A stretch of 37,766 nt of DNA from Peptostreptococcus anaerobius VPI 4330 = DSM 2949 (GTDB lineage: Bacteria; Bacillota; Clostridia; Peptostreptococcales; Peptostreptococcaceae), in assembly GCF_000381525.1 (NCBI RefSeq), contig NZ_KB906622.1:1-37766 (forward strand). Direction: 5' to 3'. This document shows, piece by piece, positions 15,985-25,191 of this stretch (the first letter of the stretch is position 1; the number at the start of each line of letters is the position of its first letter). Position numbers and translations under genes: made by a program. Below the pieces are notes generated by a model. It saw only the letters and a program-made list of their open reading frames with translations. It was not told the DNA's origin and made no database searches.

Positions 15985-16297
15985 TTTATTAAAAATATCC
16001 ATTATCGTCCTTGGATTTGTAGGTATGTTCCTAATTCGTTACCTACCTTTTGCAATAGTAGGCGAAAAGTCCACATCCAAGGAGTTCGATTCTTTTATAA
16101 AATACATACCTCTAGGCGTGTTTGTAGCCATGATTATCAAAGACGTTTTTTACAAGGGTGGAGAATTGTTTATCAGCACTAGCAACATCAAGCTTGTGCC
16201 CTTGTTGATAGTTATAGCTATTTCGGTTAAGTTTAGGAATATAGGCCTGTCAGTAGTTGCTGGTGGGGTGATTATGTGGATTGCTATGATGATATAA
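15974..16297 (+). CDS. azlD: AzlD family branched-chain amino acid exporter, small subunit
   Basis: The 107-residue partner of AzlC has four hydrophobic segments and the AzlD landmarks RYLPF near 22 and KYIPLGVFVAMI near 43. GGAGG lies inside the azlC end, seven bases before its ATG, so translation is coupled. The gene ends at a bidirectional terminator shared with rpmE. Confidence 0.92.
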   Translation: MSPSLLKISIIVLGFVGMFLIRYLPFAIVGEKSTSKEFDSFIKYIPLGVFVAMIIKDVFYKGGELFISTSNIKLVPLLIVIAISVKFRNIGLSVVAGGVIMWIAMMI

Positions 16298-16315
16298 AAA
16301 TTTCTATATACGAAA

Positions 16316-16338
16316 AAAAGCAGCCTATAGCTGCTTTT
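16316..16338. terminator. Bidirectional terminator between azlD and rpmE
   Basis: AAAAGCAGC (16316-16324) and GCTGCTTTT (16330-16338) form a 9-bp stem with a CTATA loop. It is flanked by seven A on the left and four T on the right, so it can end both the azlCD transcript (plus) and the rpmE transcript (minus). Confidence 0.85.
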
Positions 16339-16384
16339 ATAATACGTAAATTCGAATTTAGATATTAATAATTCTACAAAATGC

Positions 16385-16585
16385 TTATTCCATGTTAAAT
16401 CTCTTCTTAAACTTGTCGATTCTTCCACCCTTTTCGATATTCTTCTGCTTACCTGTGTAGAATGGATGGCATTCTGAACATATTTCTACCCTTATTTCAT
16501 CCTCAGTAGAGCCTGCCATGAATGTGTTTCCACATGCACATCTAACTTCTACTTCCTTGTACTTTGGCTGTATATCCTTCTGCAT
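16385..16585 (-). CDS. rpmE: 50S ribosomal protein L31, zinc-binding type
   Basis: The 66-residue protein has the L31 zinc site (CACG at 16-19 and CSEC at 36-39) followed by HPFYTGKQ, a strict L31 signature, and a basic C-terminus. Cys ligands show it is the zinc-containing C+ form, not the zinc-free paralogue used under zinc starvation. It stands alone, with its own promoter and a structured leader. Confidence 0.97.
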   Translation of the reverse strand: MQKDIQPKYKEVEVRCACGNTFMAGSTEDEIRVEICSECHPFYTGKQKNIEKGGRIDKFKKRFNME

Positions 16586-16614
16586 TTCAAAGTCACCCCT
16601 TTCTTATTTATTAA

Positions 16615-16638
16615 AAACACGGGCATACACCCATGTTT
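16615..16638 (-). promoter_or_regulatory. Hairpin in the rpmE leader (candidate L31 autoregulatory element)
   Basis: On the minus strand AAACATGGG and CCCGTGTTT pair in a 9-bp stem with one G-U and a 6-base loop, about 30 nt before the rpmE start and followed by TT. Firmicutes L31 genes are known to have leader RNAs bound by L31. Whether this hairpin is that class would need a covariance-model match. Confidence 0.5.
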
Positions 16639-16655
16639 ATGAATCCAACTTCCTT

Positions 16656-16684
16656 ATTATAACATAATAGACAGGACAATTCAA
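16656..16684 (-). promoter_or_regulatory. Promoter of rpmE
   Basis: On the minus strand TTGAAT (16679-16684) and TATAAT (16656-16661) are separated by 17 bases, with TGT directly before the -10 as an extension. It gives a leader of about 65 nt containing the hairpin at 16615-16638. Confidence 0.75.
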
Positions 16685-16708
16685 GATTTAATATATATTA
16701 TTAGGCAA

Positions 16709-17656
16709 TTACTTCTTTAATCTTTCACATATTTCATCTAGGTCAAAAAGCCCTTCATCCTTGCCTATTTCACATACCTCCAAAATGTCCATAAGCCCCT
16801 GCCCTACTAGGTCCATGACGTCATCCAGATCGTCGTCCTTTATCCTGTCTAGGCCTTCTTTTAGCTTGCTTAGCCTATAATCTATCTCCTGTGTATAGTT
16901 GACCATTCCCGGATTATCTTCAAGACTGACCCTTTCTATATCTCCTATATCCATCCCCTTAACTATATCGTAAACGTCACTAGTCTTCTTGTTTCCGCCC
17001 TTAGGTATATATAGGCTAGTCAGGTGGTCAAAGTAGTTTTCCTCCCTATCCAAATCGTATAGGTCAAGCTCCTTCTTATGCTCCATGCCCTTTATACCGG
17101 CACTCTTTACTATCCACACCTTTTGGTCATCATGGTAGTAGTCCATCAGCATCAGCTTGATATTGGATGCTATGTACCTGTCGTACACCTGAGTTATAAT
17201 TATATTAGAATCTATGCTGAGGTCTCTTTTTTCTATATTAAAAGCGTCCAAGAGCCTGAATCCCTCTGATGGGTCAAATGCTAGATAGTTGTACATAGCA
17301 TCGATAAAGCTCATTGAGGCTATGACATCTACATCTACACCCTTTACCCTTGAATAGTCTTCTACCATACCTACACTGGTCTCAGCAACTCTAGGATGAC
17401 CTGGAACAGCATATATAATATCTGTGTCTTTGCCTAGGTCTACAAGCTTTTGGGCTATCCTATCATATACCTCTTCGAACTTTTCCCCTTGGTCATAATA
17501 TGAATCAAAGGACTCATACTCAATCCCTAGTAGATCAACAACTGGATGTTTACTTGTCCTTAGATATATCTTTTTGCCTGATCTTAGTTCTTCAACTGCC
17601 CTGTGACTGATCTGAGATATATCTCCTGCCCCAAGACCTATTATACTTATACTCAT
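16709..17656 (-). CDS. YabN-like tetrapyrrole methylase-family protein with degenerate MazG tail
   Basis: Residues 1 to about 225 are a tetrapyrrole (corrin/porphyrin) methylase fold of the YabN type: SIIGLGAGD at 4-12, VPGHPRVAETS in the middle, ASMSFIDAMYNYL later. In YabN this domain is fused to a MazG NTP pyrophosphohydrolase and proteins are about 480 residues. Here the protein has only 315. The last about 60 residues align by eye with one MazG helix bundle (LVGQGLMDILEVCEIGKDEG, then LFDLDEI), but the EExxE and ExxD metal-binding acids are replaced (QEIDY; DVMDLVGQ). Nucleotide hydrolysis is therefore unlikely. It follows the spoVB-like gene, the same order as in Bacillus (yabM-yabN), but is separated from it by a terminator. 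Confidence 0.8.
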   Translation of the reverse strand: MSISIIGLGAGDISQISHRAVEELRSGKKIYLRTSKHPVVDLLGIEYESFDSYYDQGEKFEEVYDRIAQKLVDLGKDTDIIYAVPGHPRVAETSVGMVEDYSRVKGVDVDVIASMSFIDAMYNYLAFDPSEGFRLLDAFNIEKRDLSIDSNIIITQVYDRYIASNIKLMLMDYYHDDQKVWIVKSAGIKGMEHKKELDLYDLDREENYFDHLTSLYIPKGGNKKTSDVYDIVKGMDIGDIERVSLEDNPGMVNYTQEIDYRLSKLKEGLDRIKDDDLDDVMDLVGQGLMDILEVCEIGKDEGLFDLDEICERLKK

Positions 17657-17800
17657 ATATTACCTCTCTTATCTTTTTCTCTTATCCTTTTATCCTTTTT
17701 ATACTATTCTTTTGGTCTGTTTTTCTCAATCTTATTATATACAAACTCACCTAAAAAATATTTATTCCTATGCTTATCTATCATCCTATTATACCTCATA

Positions 17801-17828
17801 AAAAGAGACTGAACACTCTCCAGTCTCT
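17801..17828 (-). terminator. Terminator of the spoVB-like gene
   Basis: On the minus strand AGAGACTG and CAGTCTCT pair around a 9-base loop and are followed by TTTT, 9 nt past the spoVB-like stop codon. It lies 145 nt before the YabN-like gene. Confidence 0.8.
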
Positions 17829-17836
17829 CTTATATA

Positions 17837-19453
17837 CTATCTAACTAGCTTTAACTTCTTTAATTTTCCAAATAACTTGTCTCCCTTAGGCATAGCTAGG
17901 ATTTCTTCCTTGCTGATACCGCCTATTCCAAGAAGCACTACAATATATATTAGACCACCTACCATGATGGATATCATTGTAAGTAACTTGCCTGATATAA
18001 CCATGCCTAGACCCATATAAGTAAGCTTGACTCCTGCAAACATCAGGATAACCGTTATTATTGGCTTGATAAAGAACTGCATCTTGTCGAATTCTATATT
18101 AAGCTCTTTCTTGATATACCTATACTCAAATATGGCAGCTATAAGATAGGATGCCACTGTACCAAATGCTGATCCCAGTATATTAAACTGAGGCATTGCA
18201 GTAAGTGTATATGATATTACTATCTTACCTACTATACCACATAATAGGGCATATACAGGTATCATAGGCTTACCCATACCCTGAAGTATACCGTTAAATG
18301 TGTATAAAAGACCCAAGAATACACAGGCTGGAGCAAGTGTAAACAGGATAATACCAAGAGTCTGGGCATTTTCCTTAGGGAATAGTAGTCCCATTATAGG
18401 CTCTGAAAGTGATGCTAAACCAAAGGCACATGGCAATAAAAGTAAAAGAGTGATCTTAAATGCCAACTTGGCATTGTGTCTTGCATCATCAAACTTCCTT
18501 AGGGCATATGACTCTGATATTGCTGGAACCAATGACATACCTATTGCTGTAGTGAATATCATAGGCATTGATATAATCGGTATAGTCATACCTGTCAACT
18601 GTCCCAATAATGCATTGGCAGCAACGCCTGTATAACCTGCAACTTCTAGCCTAGATATTACTATGACAGTATCTACAACATTTACAAGAGGCATTACACA
18701 GGCTCCTATAGATATAGGTAGTACGACCAATAATATTCTCTTGATTATCAATGATGTAGGCTGCTTGTGATAACCAACACTTGTCTCTATCAAGGCCTTT
18801 CTTTCCTTGCTGTCCTTCATATAGATAAATAGCAAGAACAAGAATGATGCAAATGCTCCTATAGTAGCTCCTGATATACCACCCGCTGCACCAAACTTAG
18901 GTCCATACTTGGCCATCAACATATAGGCTAGCATAAGTCCCAAGAATACCCTGAATACCTGCTCTATAATCTGTGAACCGGCTATCCTTGTCATCTGTTG
19001 GTATCCCTGATAGTAACCCCTATATGCAGACATAGACGGCACTATAAGAAGTGCTGGCGCTATTGCGTGCATAGCATGTATGGCATTAGGATTGTGCTGG
19101 ACATCTGTAACTATAAATCCTGCTCCAAAGAAGAGAATTACAAATGTAACCAAACCTGTAAGGAACAACATCCAATGTGTTATCTTAAATATTTCATTGG
19201 CTCCCTTGTGGTTACCAAGGGCTGCTTGTTCAGAAACCAACTTGGCTATTGCCGTTGGAAAACCTGCCGTAGCAAGTGTTAAGAACAAGGCGTATACAGG
19301 GTATGCCGTCTGGTAATAACCCATACCCTCTGCACTTATCAAATACGTCAGGGGTATCCTGAACACTGCCCCCAACAGCTTTATTACAACACCGGCTGCC
19401 CCCAATATGAGGGTACCCATAATAAACGAATTCTTTTTATTACTTATTCCCAT
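17837..19453 (-). CDS. SpoVB/MurJ-family polysaccharide flippase (YabM-like)
   Basis: The 538-residue integral membrane protein of the MOP superfamily has about 14 hydrophobic spans. The family's start is clear: GTLILGAAGVVIKLLGAVFR and IPLTYLISAEGMGYYQTAYP. It likely flips lipid-linked cell-wall precursors (lipid II or a polymer) across the membrane. The start is set at the ATG at 19453 because GGAGG lies five bases before it; the ATG four codons upstream overlaps that site. In sporulating relatives SpoVB is needed for spore cortex. With no sporulation genes around, a vegetative lipid II flippase role next to the second flippase at 28499-30070 is plausible, not proven. Confidence 0.85.
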   Translation of the reverse strand: MGISNKKNSFIMGTLILGAAGVVIKLLGAVFRIPLTYLISAEGMGYYQTAYPVYALFLTLATAGFPTAIAKLVSEQAALGNHKGANEIFKITHWMLFLTGLVTFVILFFGAGFIVTDVQHNPNAIHAMHAIAPALLIVPSMSAYRGYYQGYQQMTRIAGSQIIEQVFRVFLGLMLAYMLMAKYGPKFGAAGGISGATIGAFASFLFLLFIYMKDSKERKALIETSVGYHKQPTSLIIKRILLVVLPISIGACVMPLVNVVDTVIVISRLEVAGYTGVAANALLGQLTGMTIPIISMPMIFTTAIGMSLVPAISESYALRKFDDARHNAKLAFKITLLLLLPCAFGLASLSEPIMGLLFPKENAQTLGIILFTLAPACVFLGLLYTFNGILQGMGKPMIPVYALLCGIVGKIVISYTLTAMPQFNILGSAFGTVASYLIAAIFEYRYIKKELNIEFDKMQFFIKPIITVILMFAGVKLTYMGLGMVISGKLLTMISIMVGGLIYIVVLLGIGGISKEEILAMPKGDKLFGKLKKLKLVR

Positions 19454-19514
19454 TTTGTCCTCCATAGTGTTATATATGTTATAACTTATTTTATTCGCTA
19501 TTTTAACATACTAC

Positions 19515-19523
19515 ATTATAGCA
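19515..19523 (-). promoter_or_regulatory. Extended -10 promoter of the spoVB-like gene
   Basis: The minus strand reads TGCTATAAT, an extended -10, about 62 nt before the start codon. The -35 is weak. A GTTATA/TATAAC inverted repeat (19466-19485 region) lies in the leader near the ribosome-binding site. Confidence 0.5.
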
Positions 19524-19587
19524 CAGACATACTTATTAGTACATAACTTCTATTTCAATTATATGTCTACAATTATTTTCAGTGACC

Positions 19588-22110
19588 CTATTTTAATTCT
19601 ATTTTTGTATCTACAAGCTGGTCTTTGCCGCTCACTTCTAGAACTATAACACTAGTATTTTTTATATCTTCCCTATAATTTTTACAAAATATATCCTTGT
19701 CTAGCTTCATAGGTGCTGTAGATGTCATTTTCCCTATCTCAATATTTCCCCTCTTAAGTATGGCAGTCTTATCCTTCAATGATACTTCAATCTCTGGATC
19801 CAGATGGAAGTAAAGTTCATACTTATGGCTAGAATTATCCCTGGCTTGGACCTTATCCTTTATACTTATCTCTGTCATATCTGGATTGTATTTTATCTTC
19901 CTAGTAAAGTCAGTATTTTTAGGTCTTTTACTAATACCAACCATCGTGCTAGAATCTCCATCAAGTATTTTGACCTCTCTACCAAGACCACCATAGTTGT
20001 TATCAGAATCAACAACAAGAGAATTATGGGCCTTGAAAGTCCTCACATACTTCGAAAGTGGATTAGAATATTCATAACCAAAGGCCCCTACCTCAGTGAA
20101 TATATTTCCTTTCTTATACAGCCAAAAAGACAGGTCGTCATTGTGATGGTGTACGTCTGTTAGATATCCTCCCCTCATCATCAAAAATGCGTCCTTACTC
20201 CTGGCTATATCGTAACCAGCATTCTTAAATGTAAACCTTTTAATTTGGTCACCCTCTTCTTCTTTTTCTGGTCCATAGTAGTCCTCAAGGTTTGGTTTTA
20301 TCATACCTGTATCACCGACCACTGGCAATAAACCATCAGGAAGTATAATAGACCTTGAATACTTCTTGGACATCTCGAACTTGTTTTTTAGTATTTCATA
20401 GTAGTTTGTGTCCGCCCTACTTACCTGTTTTAAAAAGTCACCTAGCTCTTTTAGCATGACAAAATGATATTCTGGGGAATTTTCTATATGGACTCCTTCT
20501 TGATCAAAGTGGGTATTGAAATATTCAGCTGCACGTGTGAGAGACAACTTATACATACCCCTGTCACCTATGTAGTCAGCATACCTAAGCACTGCCATAT
20601 CCTGAAATAGTCCATGGTTATAATTGCCCGCCCAAAAACCTGGAGAAAGCATCTTTGTAGCCATATTGTACATAGACTTATTCAAAAGGTCCTTGTCGCT
20701 TGGATTTAGCAGTATATTGGCTACAGAGTAAAATCTAAGATAATAATCCAAGCGTCTGGCAGTTGTCTCATCATGCCACATTATATCATCGTAGGTATTG
20801 GCCTGTTCCTTTTCGAATATCCTTATTAATTCCATTCCCTTTTCTAAATAAGACCTATTGCCACTTTCTTCAAAGGCATTTACTAGGTCATTTAGGTAAA
20901 AGAAGCCATACAACTGCCTTCTTGAACTCCTAGATTCAGACTTCAAGGGACTAAAACTCCCCTTAAAATCTATAGGATTGTCCATGCTTCCCTCTCTAGG
21001 AAGCTTATTAGAAAGAAGCATATCAGCACTCTTAACATAGTCTTTAGAATATATCCATTTGTTTATAGATTTATTTCTAAACTTGGATGCTATCCTACCA
21101 CCAAGACAAGTGATGCTTGAATACTTGTCAGAATTTATATATGTTCTAGGGTTGTTATCATATAGGACCAAGTTGGCCTCGTTGTTAGCAGCGTAAGGTA
21201 CACCTGACAAGGCATCGGCAAAATCCTCCCCTGTAGTAATAACAAGGTTCTTAGGATTGTCGAACAATCTTGTATTTATTGTATATGATGTATCATATCT
21301 GTTAAAACCAGCATATCTTTGGGAATTTGTATACATATTGTCCAACTCTTTAGGCAGGTACCTAGTACCACCGATTAAAATCGGTTCATTGACATTTAAG
21401 TCTGATAGGTATTTTTTATTGTCTTGATCAAGAGTGGATGGAACCAGTACAATCGGGGCCTTAGTCTTATAGGCGTATACTCCACCACTTATCGAGTCTG
21501 CAAAGTTATCACCACTTACAAAAACAACCTTATTATAATATTTCTTGCCATATATTTCTTTTATAACTTCTTGATTGGTCAAATACCTATTAGAGCCTGA
21601 GATTCTTGATACCGTATACTTGTCTTCTTCCAATTTTTTGTATATCTTATCTGATATAGAGCTAGATCCTCCTATCAAAATTACGTTTTTAACATCCAAC
21701 CTCTTTAGTTCACTTGCCAACTCACCCTCAAGTTCCTTACCTGCTGTCAAAAGTATGGGACCTCCACGTTTTGCTGATACAGGTATAGCAGAGATCGAGT
21801 CTGCATATACAAAACCATTTACCACTACAGCTGTCTCACTTCCATATGGATAAGTTTTTTTAGATACTTCTACAGACGTATTTATCCTGTCTTTTCCCAT
21901 AAGTGTTGAGTAGGCAGAATTGGTCTTTATATTTTTATTTTCTAATAGAGGCTCTGTTTCAAAATTGAATCCGTCAACCTCACTACTTTTTGTACTTAAA
22001 GATCCCACATTATCGCTTACATCCACATTATCTATATCATCAGCAAATACACTTGTAGCCATAGAAACTACCATGGATGCAGCAAGCATACTGTTAATTA
22101 ACTTATTCAT
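19588..22110 (-). CDS. Secreted CWB2-anchored heparinase II/III-like polysaccharide lyase
   Basis: The 840-residue protein starts with a signal peptide (MNKLINSMLAAS...SVFA, cut near 23). Residues about 70-350 contain three CWB2 (PF04122) repeats. Each has a R-(Y/N)-T-like start, a G-FADS/ADALSG motif (VYADSISA 101-108, DNFADSISGG 201-210, EDFADALSG 295-303) and an ILIGG-type end. CWB2 modules hold S-layer-type proteins on anionic wall polymers. Residues about 390-600 look like a heparinase/alginate-lyase alpha-toroid (NYNHG at 496-500, ENSPEYH at 543-549). Residues about 630-840 form the heparinase II/III beta-sandwich with HHHNDDLSF at 654-662. His499, Tyr548 and His655 are candidate catalytic residues. 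The glycan substrate is unknown: host glycosaminoglycan or own wall polymer. Confidence 0.85.
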   Translation of the reverse strand: MNKLINSMLAASMVVSMATSVFADDIDNVDVSDNVGSLSTKSSEVDGFNFETEPLLENKNIKTNSAYSTLMGKDRINTSVEVSKKTYPYGSETAVVVNGFVYADSISAIPVSAKRGGPILLTAGKELEGELASELKRLDVKNVILIGGSSSISDKIYKKLEEDKYTVSRISGSNRYLTNQEVIKEIYGKKYYNKVVFVSGDNFADSISGGVYAYKTKAPIVLVPSTLDQDNKKYLSDLNVNEPILIGGTRYLPKELDNMYTNSQRYAGFNRYDTSYTINTRLFDNPKNLVITTGEDFADALSGVPYAANNEANLVLYDNNPRTYINSDKYSSITCLGGRIASKFRNKSINKWIYSKDYVKSADMLLSNKLPREGSMDNPIDFKGSFSPLKSESRSSRRQLYGFFYLNDLVNAFEESGNRSYLEKGMELIRIFEKEQANTYDDIMWHDETTARRLDYYLRFYSVANILLNPSDKDLLNKSMYNMATKMLSPGFWAGNYNHGLFQDMAVLRYADYIGDRGMYKLSLTRAAEYFNTHFDQEGVHIENSPEYHFVMLKELGDFLKQVSRADTNYYEILKNKFEMSKKYSRSIILPDGLLPVVGDTGMIKPNLEDYYGPEKEEEGDQIKRFTFKNAGYDIARSKDAFLMMRGGYLTDVHHHNDDLSFWLYKKGNIFTEVGAFGYEYSNPLSKYVRTFKAHNSLVVDSDNNYGGLGREVKILDGDSSTMVGISKRPKNTDFTRKIKYNPDMTEISIKDKVQARDNSSHKYELYFHLDPEIEVSLKDKTAILKRGNIEIGKMTSTAPMKLDKDIFCKNYREDIKNTSVIVLEVSGKDQLVDTKIELK

Positions 22111-22139
22111 AAATCCCCCTTAAAATATTTTAATAATAT

Positions 22140-22961
22140 CTACTCTATATATTCGATGATAGGCTTTTCATACTTACCAGTAAGAAATGTCAGGCCTATT
22201 ACCTCTTTAGCCCCAGACAACTTGAGTACCTTAGCTATCTCATTTAGCGTTGACCCTGTCGTAAATATATCATCTACTACAGCTACAACCCTGTCTTCTA
22301 AGTACTTTGTATAGTCATCTTGAACCTTGAACACCCCCCTCAATTCTCTTTTTCTATCATCTGCATTTAGTCCATGTAGCTTTCTGGTATCCCTTGTTCT
22401 ATCTATCATGTCCAAGCATTCAATATCAAAGTTTTTCCCCAACCTTTTGGCTATTTCACCGGCTTGATTAAATCCCCTATCCTTACTGCGCTTTTTGCTC
22501 ATTGGAACGTATGTTATATAGTCAATTGAAGCTATAACATCTGGATAGATTTCCTTTAACATATCTGTCATTATATCGGATATGTTATTAGCCAAGAAAG
22601 TCTTTGAGTTGTATTTTAAGTCGAATACAAGGTGTTTTGACTTATCCTCGTATTCCAAAAATGATATATTCCTGTCGTATATTGTAGACTTATTCCTGCA
22701 ATAATCACAGTCCAATATATCATTATCATTCTTAAGGCTTGTATTTATAATTGGCTTGCCACACTTAGGACAAGCATTTATAATAAAAACCATCTGGTCA
22801 TAACAAGACTTGCATACCGAGTACTTGTTAGACCTACTTATGGGCATCTTACAAAATACACACGACAGATTTTGAGGATATATAATATCCAAAATAAGTC
22901 TAATAAAATTTTTCTTATCGTCTTTTTTGTAAGCTGTATTTTCTAAATCAATCTTCTTCAT
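22140..22961 (-). CDS. comFC: ComF family protein (ComFC-type phosphoribosyltransferase)
   Basis: ComFC-type proteins are needed for DNA uptake in competent bacteria, with an unclear biochemical role. The 273-residue protein has four CxxC pairs in its N-terminal third (Cys34/37, 50/53, 64/67, 85/88), likely binding zinc. A type I phosphoribosyltransferase domain follows, with the PRPP loop VVDDIFTTGST at 228-238. The usual KxRGxNQA motif appears as KDRGFNQA at 160-167. It begins 7 nt after recD2, whose end holds its GGAG site. No comFA helicase gene is adjacent. Confidence 0.9.
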   Translation of the reverse strand: MKKIDLENTAYKKDDKKNFIRLILDIIYPQNLSCVFCKMPISRSNKYSVCKSCYDQMVFIINACPKCGKPIINTSLKNDNDILDCDYCRNKSTIYDRNISFLEYEDKSKHLVFDLKYNSKTFLANNISDIMTDMLKEIYPDVIASIDYITYVPMSKKRSKDRGFNQAGEIAKRLGKNFDIECLDMIDRTRDTRKLHGLNADDRKRELRGVFKVQDDYTKYLEDRVVAVVDDIFTTGSTLNEIAKVLKLSGAKEVIGLTFLTGKYEKPIIEYIE

Positions 22962-22968
22962 ATCAAAA

Positions 22969-25191
22969 CTACTCCATCAAATCTTCATAATAATTATTCC
23001 AAAGCTTCATGATTTTATAGTCAAGATTAGAAAATCTTTCATTGTTTTTATTGTTTTTTATCATATGGTCTAGGTATTTTTTCATACCTACAATTACTAC
23101 AAGTTTTTTTGCCCTTGTAACAGCAGTATATATAAGATTTCTAGAAAGTAGCATAGGTGGTCCCCATGTCATCGGTATTATAACCACTGGAAACTCACTC
23201 CCCTGACTCTTGTGGACAGTCGTACAAAAACAATGCTCTATCTCGTCTAGCTCGTCATACTTATACTTGTATATCTTGTACTCGTCAAATATTATATAAA
23301 TCTGCTTGGCCTGCTTGTCTATATGGTAGATGTAACCAATATCTCCATTGTATATGCCTTCACCAGAGTCAGTAGTGGCCTCGTCCTCCCACTTCTTTTG
23401 GTAGTTATTCTTGACCTGCATTACCTTGTCTCCAACCCTAAAAGTCCTCTTCATAAGTTCAACCTCAAGCCTGTCAGACCTGTATGGATTTAGACTTGAC
23501 TGAAGGATCGTATTTAGGTTGTTTACACCAGCTGTCCCCTTTCTCATAGGAGAAAGAACCTGCATATCCTTGATTGAATCTGCCTTGTAGAACTTCTCCA
23601 GTCTTCCACCGAGTAGGGACCTTATCTGGTCACATATTTCTTCATCAGTGTCTGCATTTATAAAATAAAAGTCTCCTCCCTTCCTATTGGCAACTATATC
23701 ATGACCTGAGTTGATCCTGTGGGCATTGACTATGATGTCACTCTCCTGGGCCTGTCTAAATATCTCCGTAAGCTTGATTGTTGTAACTACACCCGAATTT
23801 ATTATATCAGATAATACGTTACCCGCTCCTACAGATGGCAACTGGTCCACATCCCCTACTAGAATAAGTCTTGTTTTGGCTGACATTGCCTTGAGTAGGT
23901 TGTCCATCAAGAATATATCTATCATGGATGCTTCATCCACTATTATTACATCGGCATCTATAGGTTCTTCATCGTTCTTTACAAATATGACCCTATCATC
24001 CGCATCAAAGGCCATTTCAAGTAACCTATGTATAGTCTTGGATTCTTCTCCTGTGGTCTCAGTCATCCTCTTGGCTGCTCTACCAGTAGGCGCTGCTAAT
24101 ACAACCCTGTTTTTATTTTTCTTGAACATATTTATAATAGTGTTGATTGTAGTAGTCTTACCAGTACCTGGTCCACCAGTTAGGACCATGACTCCATTTT
24201 CAAAAGCAGCCCTTACAGCCTGAGTCTGGGCATTTGCCAAGAATATGCCATTGTCTTCTTGAAAGCGTTCAAGTTCCTTGTCTAGGTCTATTTTTAGGTC
24301 CTTTCTAGGATTGGCAACCAGTTCCAAAATCTTAGTACTAACATCCTGTTCTGCCTTATGGTACCTTGCTAGGTACACCATATTTTCATCGCCATACTTT
24401 TCAACTACTATCTTCCTACTTATGATCAAGTCATACTCTGAGACTTCTATTTTCTCAAGTTCTATATCAAGTAACCTTTGAGCCTCCTTCAAGAGTATTG
24501 TCTCTGGCAAAAATGTATGGCCATTGTTTATAGAATTTTTTAGTATATGAATTATGCCCTGCTCTATCCTGTAGCTAGAATCCTTAGCTAGACCATTACC
24601 ACTAGCTATCCCATCGGCTATACTAAAGCCTATGCCAACAATATCATCTATTAGTTGGTAGGGATTTTCTCTAACTACATCTATGGAAGTTTCACCATAT
24701 TTTTTGTATATCTTCATACTCATTTTTGGAGTTATGCCGAATGGGGATAACTGTATAATTACATTTTTAACACCCATATTTTCCCTGTAAGATTCTACTA
24801 AGGGTTTTAACTTCTTGGGACCTATACCCTCTATCTTAAGAAGATCCTCTGGGCTATTTTGTATTACCTCGAGACTCCTAACACCAAACTTGTCCACTAT
24901 ACGTTTGGCCATTTTCTGACCTACCCCCGTTATCACACCCGATGACAAGAAGGATAGAATACCACTTATAGTAGTAGGTACTACAACTTGGTAGGACTCA
25001 ACCCTTAGCTGCCTTCCGTAAGTCTCGTGCACAGTCCACTCACCCTCAGCTTCAATATTCTCTCCGGTAGAAAGACCTGGCAAATAACCTACTATAGTCT
25101 CAATAGATTCTTCAATTTTCATCCTAGCTATAACATAACCATTATCACCTGCAAAAACTATATCACTAACAGTACCTTCTAATTTTGCCAT
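22969..25191 (-). CDS. recD2: RecD2 family ATP-dependent 5'-3' DNA helicase
   Basis: RecD2 is the stand-alone RecD-like superfamily 1B helicase of bacteria without RecBC partners, involved in DNA repair and replication fork upkeep. The 740-residue protein has an N-terminal OB-like region, a helix-hairpin-helix stretch (IEGIGPKKL at 120-128) and then helicase motifs. Walker A is GGPGTGKTT at 339-347 and Walker B VIIVDE at 415-420. Motif III is GDVDQLPSVGAGN, motif V is TTVHKSQGSEFP and motif VI is YTAVTRAK. GGAGGTGA precedes the ATG. It is followed closely by comF. Confidence 0.95.
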   Translation of the reverse strand: MAKLEGTVSDIVFAGDNGYVIARMKIEESIETIVGYLPGLSTGENIEAEGEWTVHETYGRQLRVESYQVVVPTTISGILSFLSSGVITGVGQKMAKRIVDKFGVRSLEVIQNSPEDLLKIEGIGPKKLKPLVESYRENMGVKNVIIQLSPFGITPKMSMKIYKKYGETSIDVVRENPYQLIDDIVGIGFSIADGIASGNGLAKDSSYRIEQGIIHILKNSINNGHTFLPETILLKEAQRLLDIELEKIEVSEYDLIISRKIVVEKYGDENMVYLARYHKAEQDVSTKILELVANPRKDLKIDLDKELERFQEDNGIFLANAQTQAVRAAFENGVMVLTGGPGTGKTTTINTIINMFKKNKNRVVLAAPTGRAAKRMTETTGEESKTIHRLLEMAFDADDRVIFVKNDEEPIDADVIIVDEASMIDIFLMDNLLKAMSAKTRLILVGDVDQLPSVGAGNVLSDIINSGVVTTIKLTEIFRQAQESDIIVNAHRINSGHDIVANRKGGDFYFINADTDEEICDQIRSLLGGRLEKFYKADSIKDMQVLSPMRKGTAGVNNLNTILQSSLNPYRSDRLEVELMKRTFRVGDKVMQVKNNYQKKWEDEATTDSGEGIYNGDIGYIYHIDKQAKQIYIIFDEYKIYKYKYDELDEIEHCFCTTVHKSQGSEFPVVIIPMTWGPPMLLSRNLIYTAVTRAKKLVVIVGMKKYLDHMIKNNKNNERFSNLDYKIMKLWNNYYEDLME

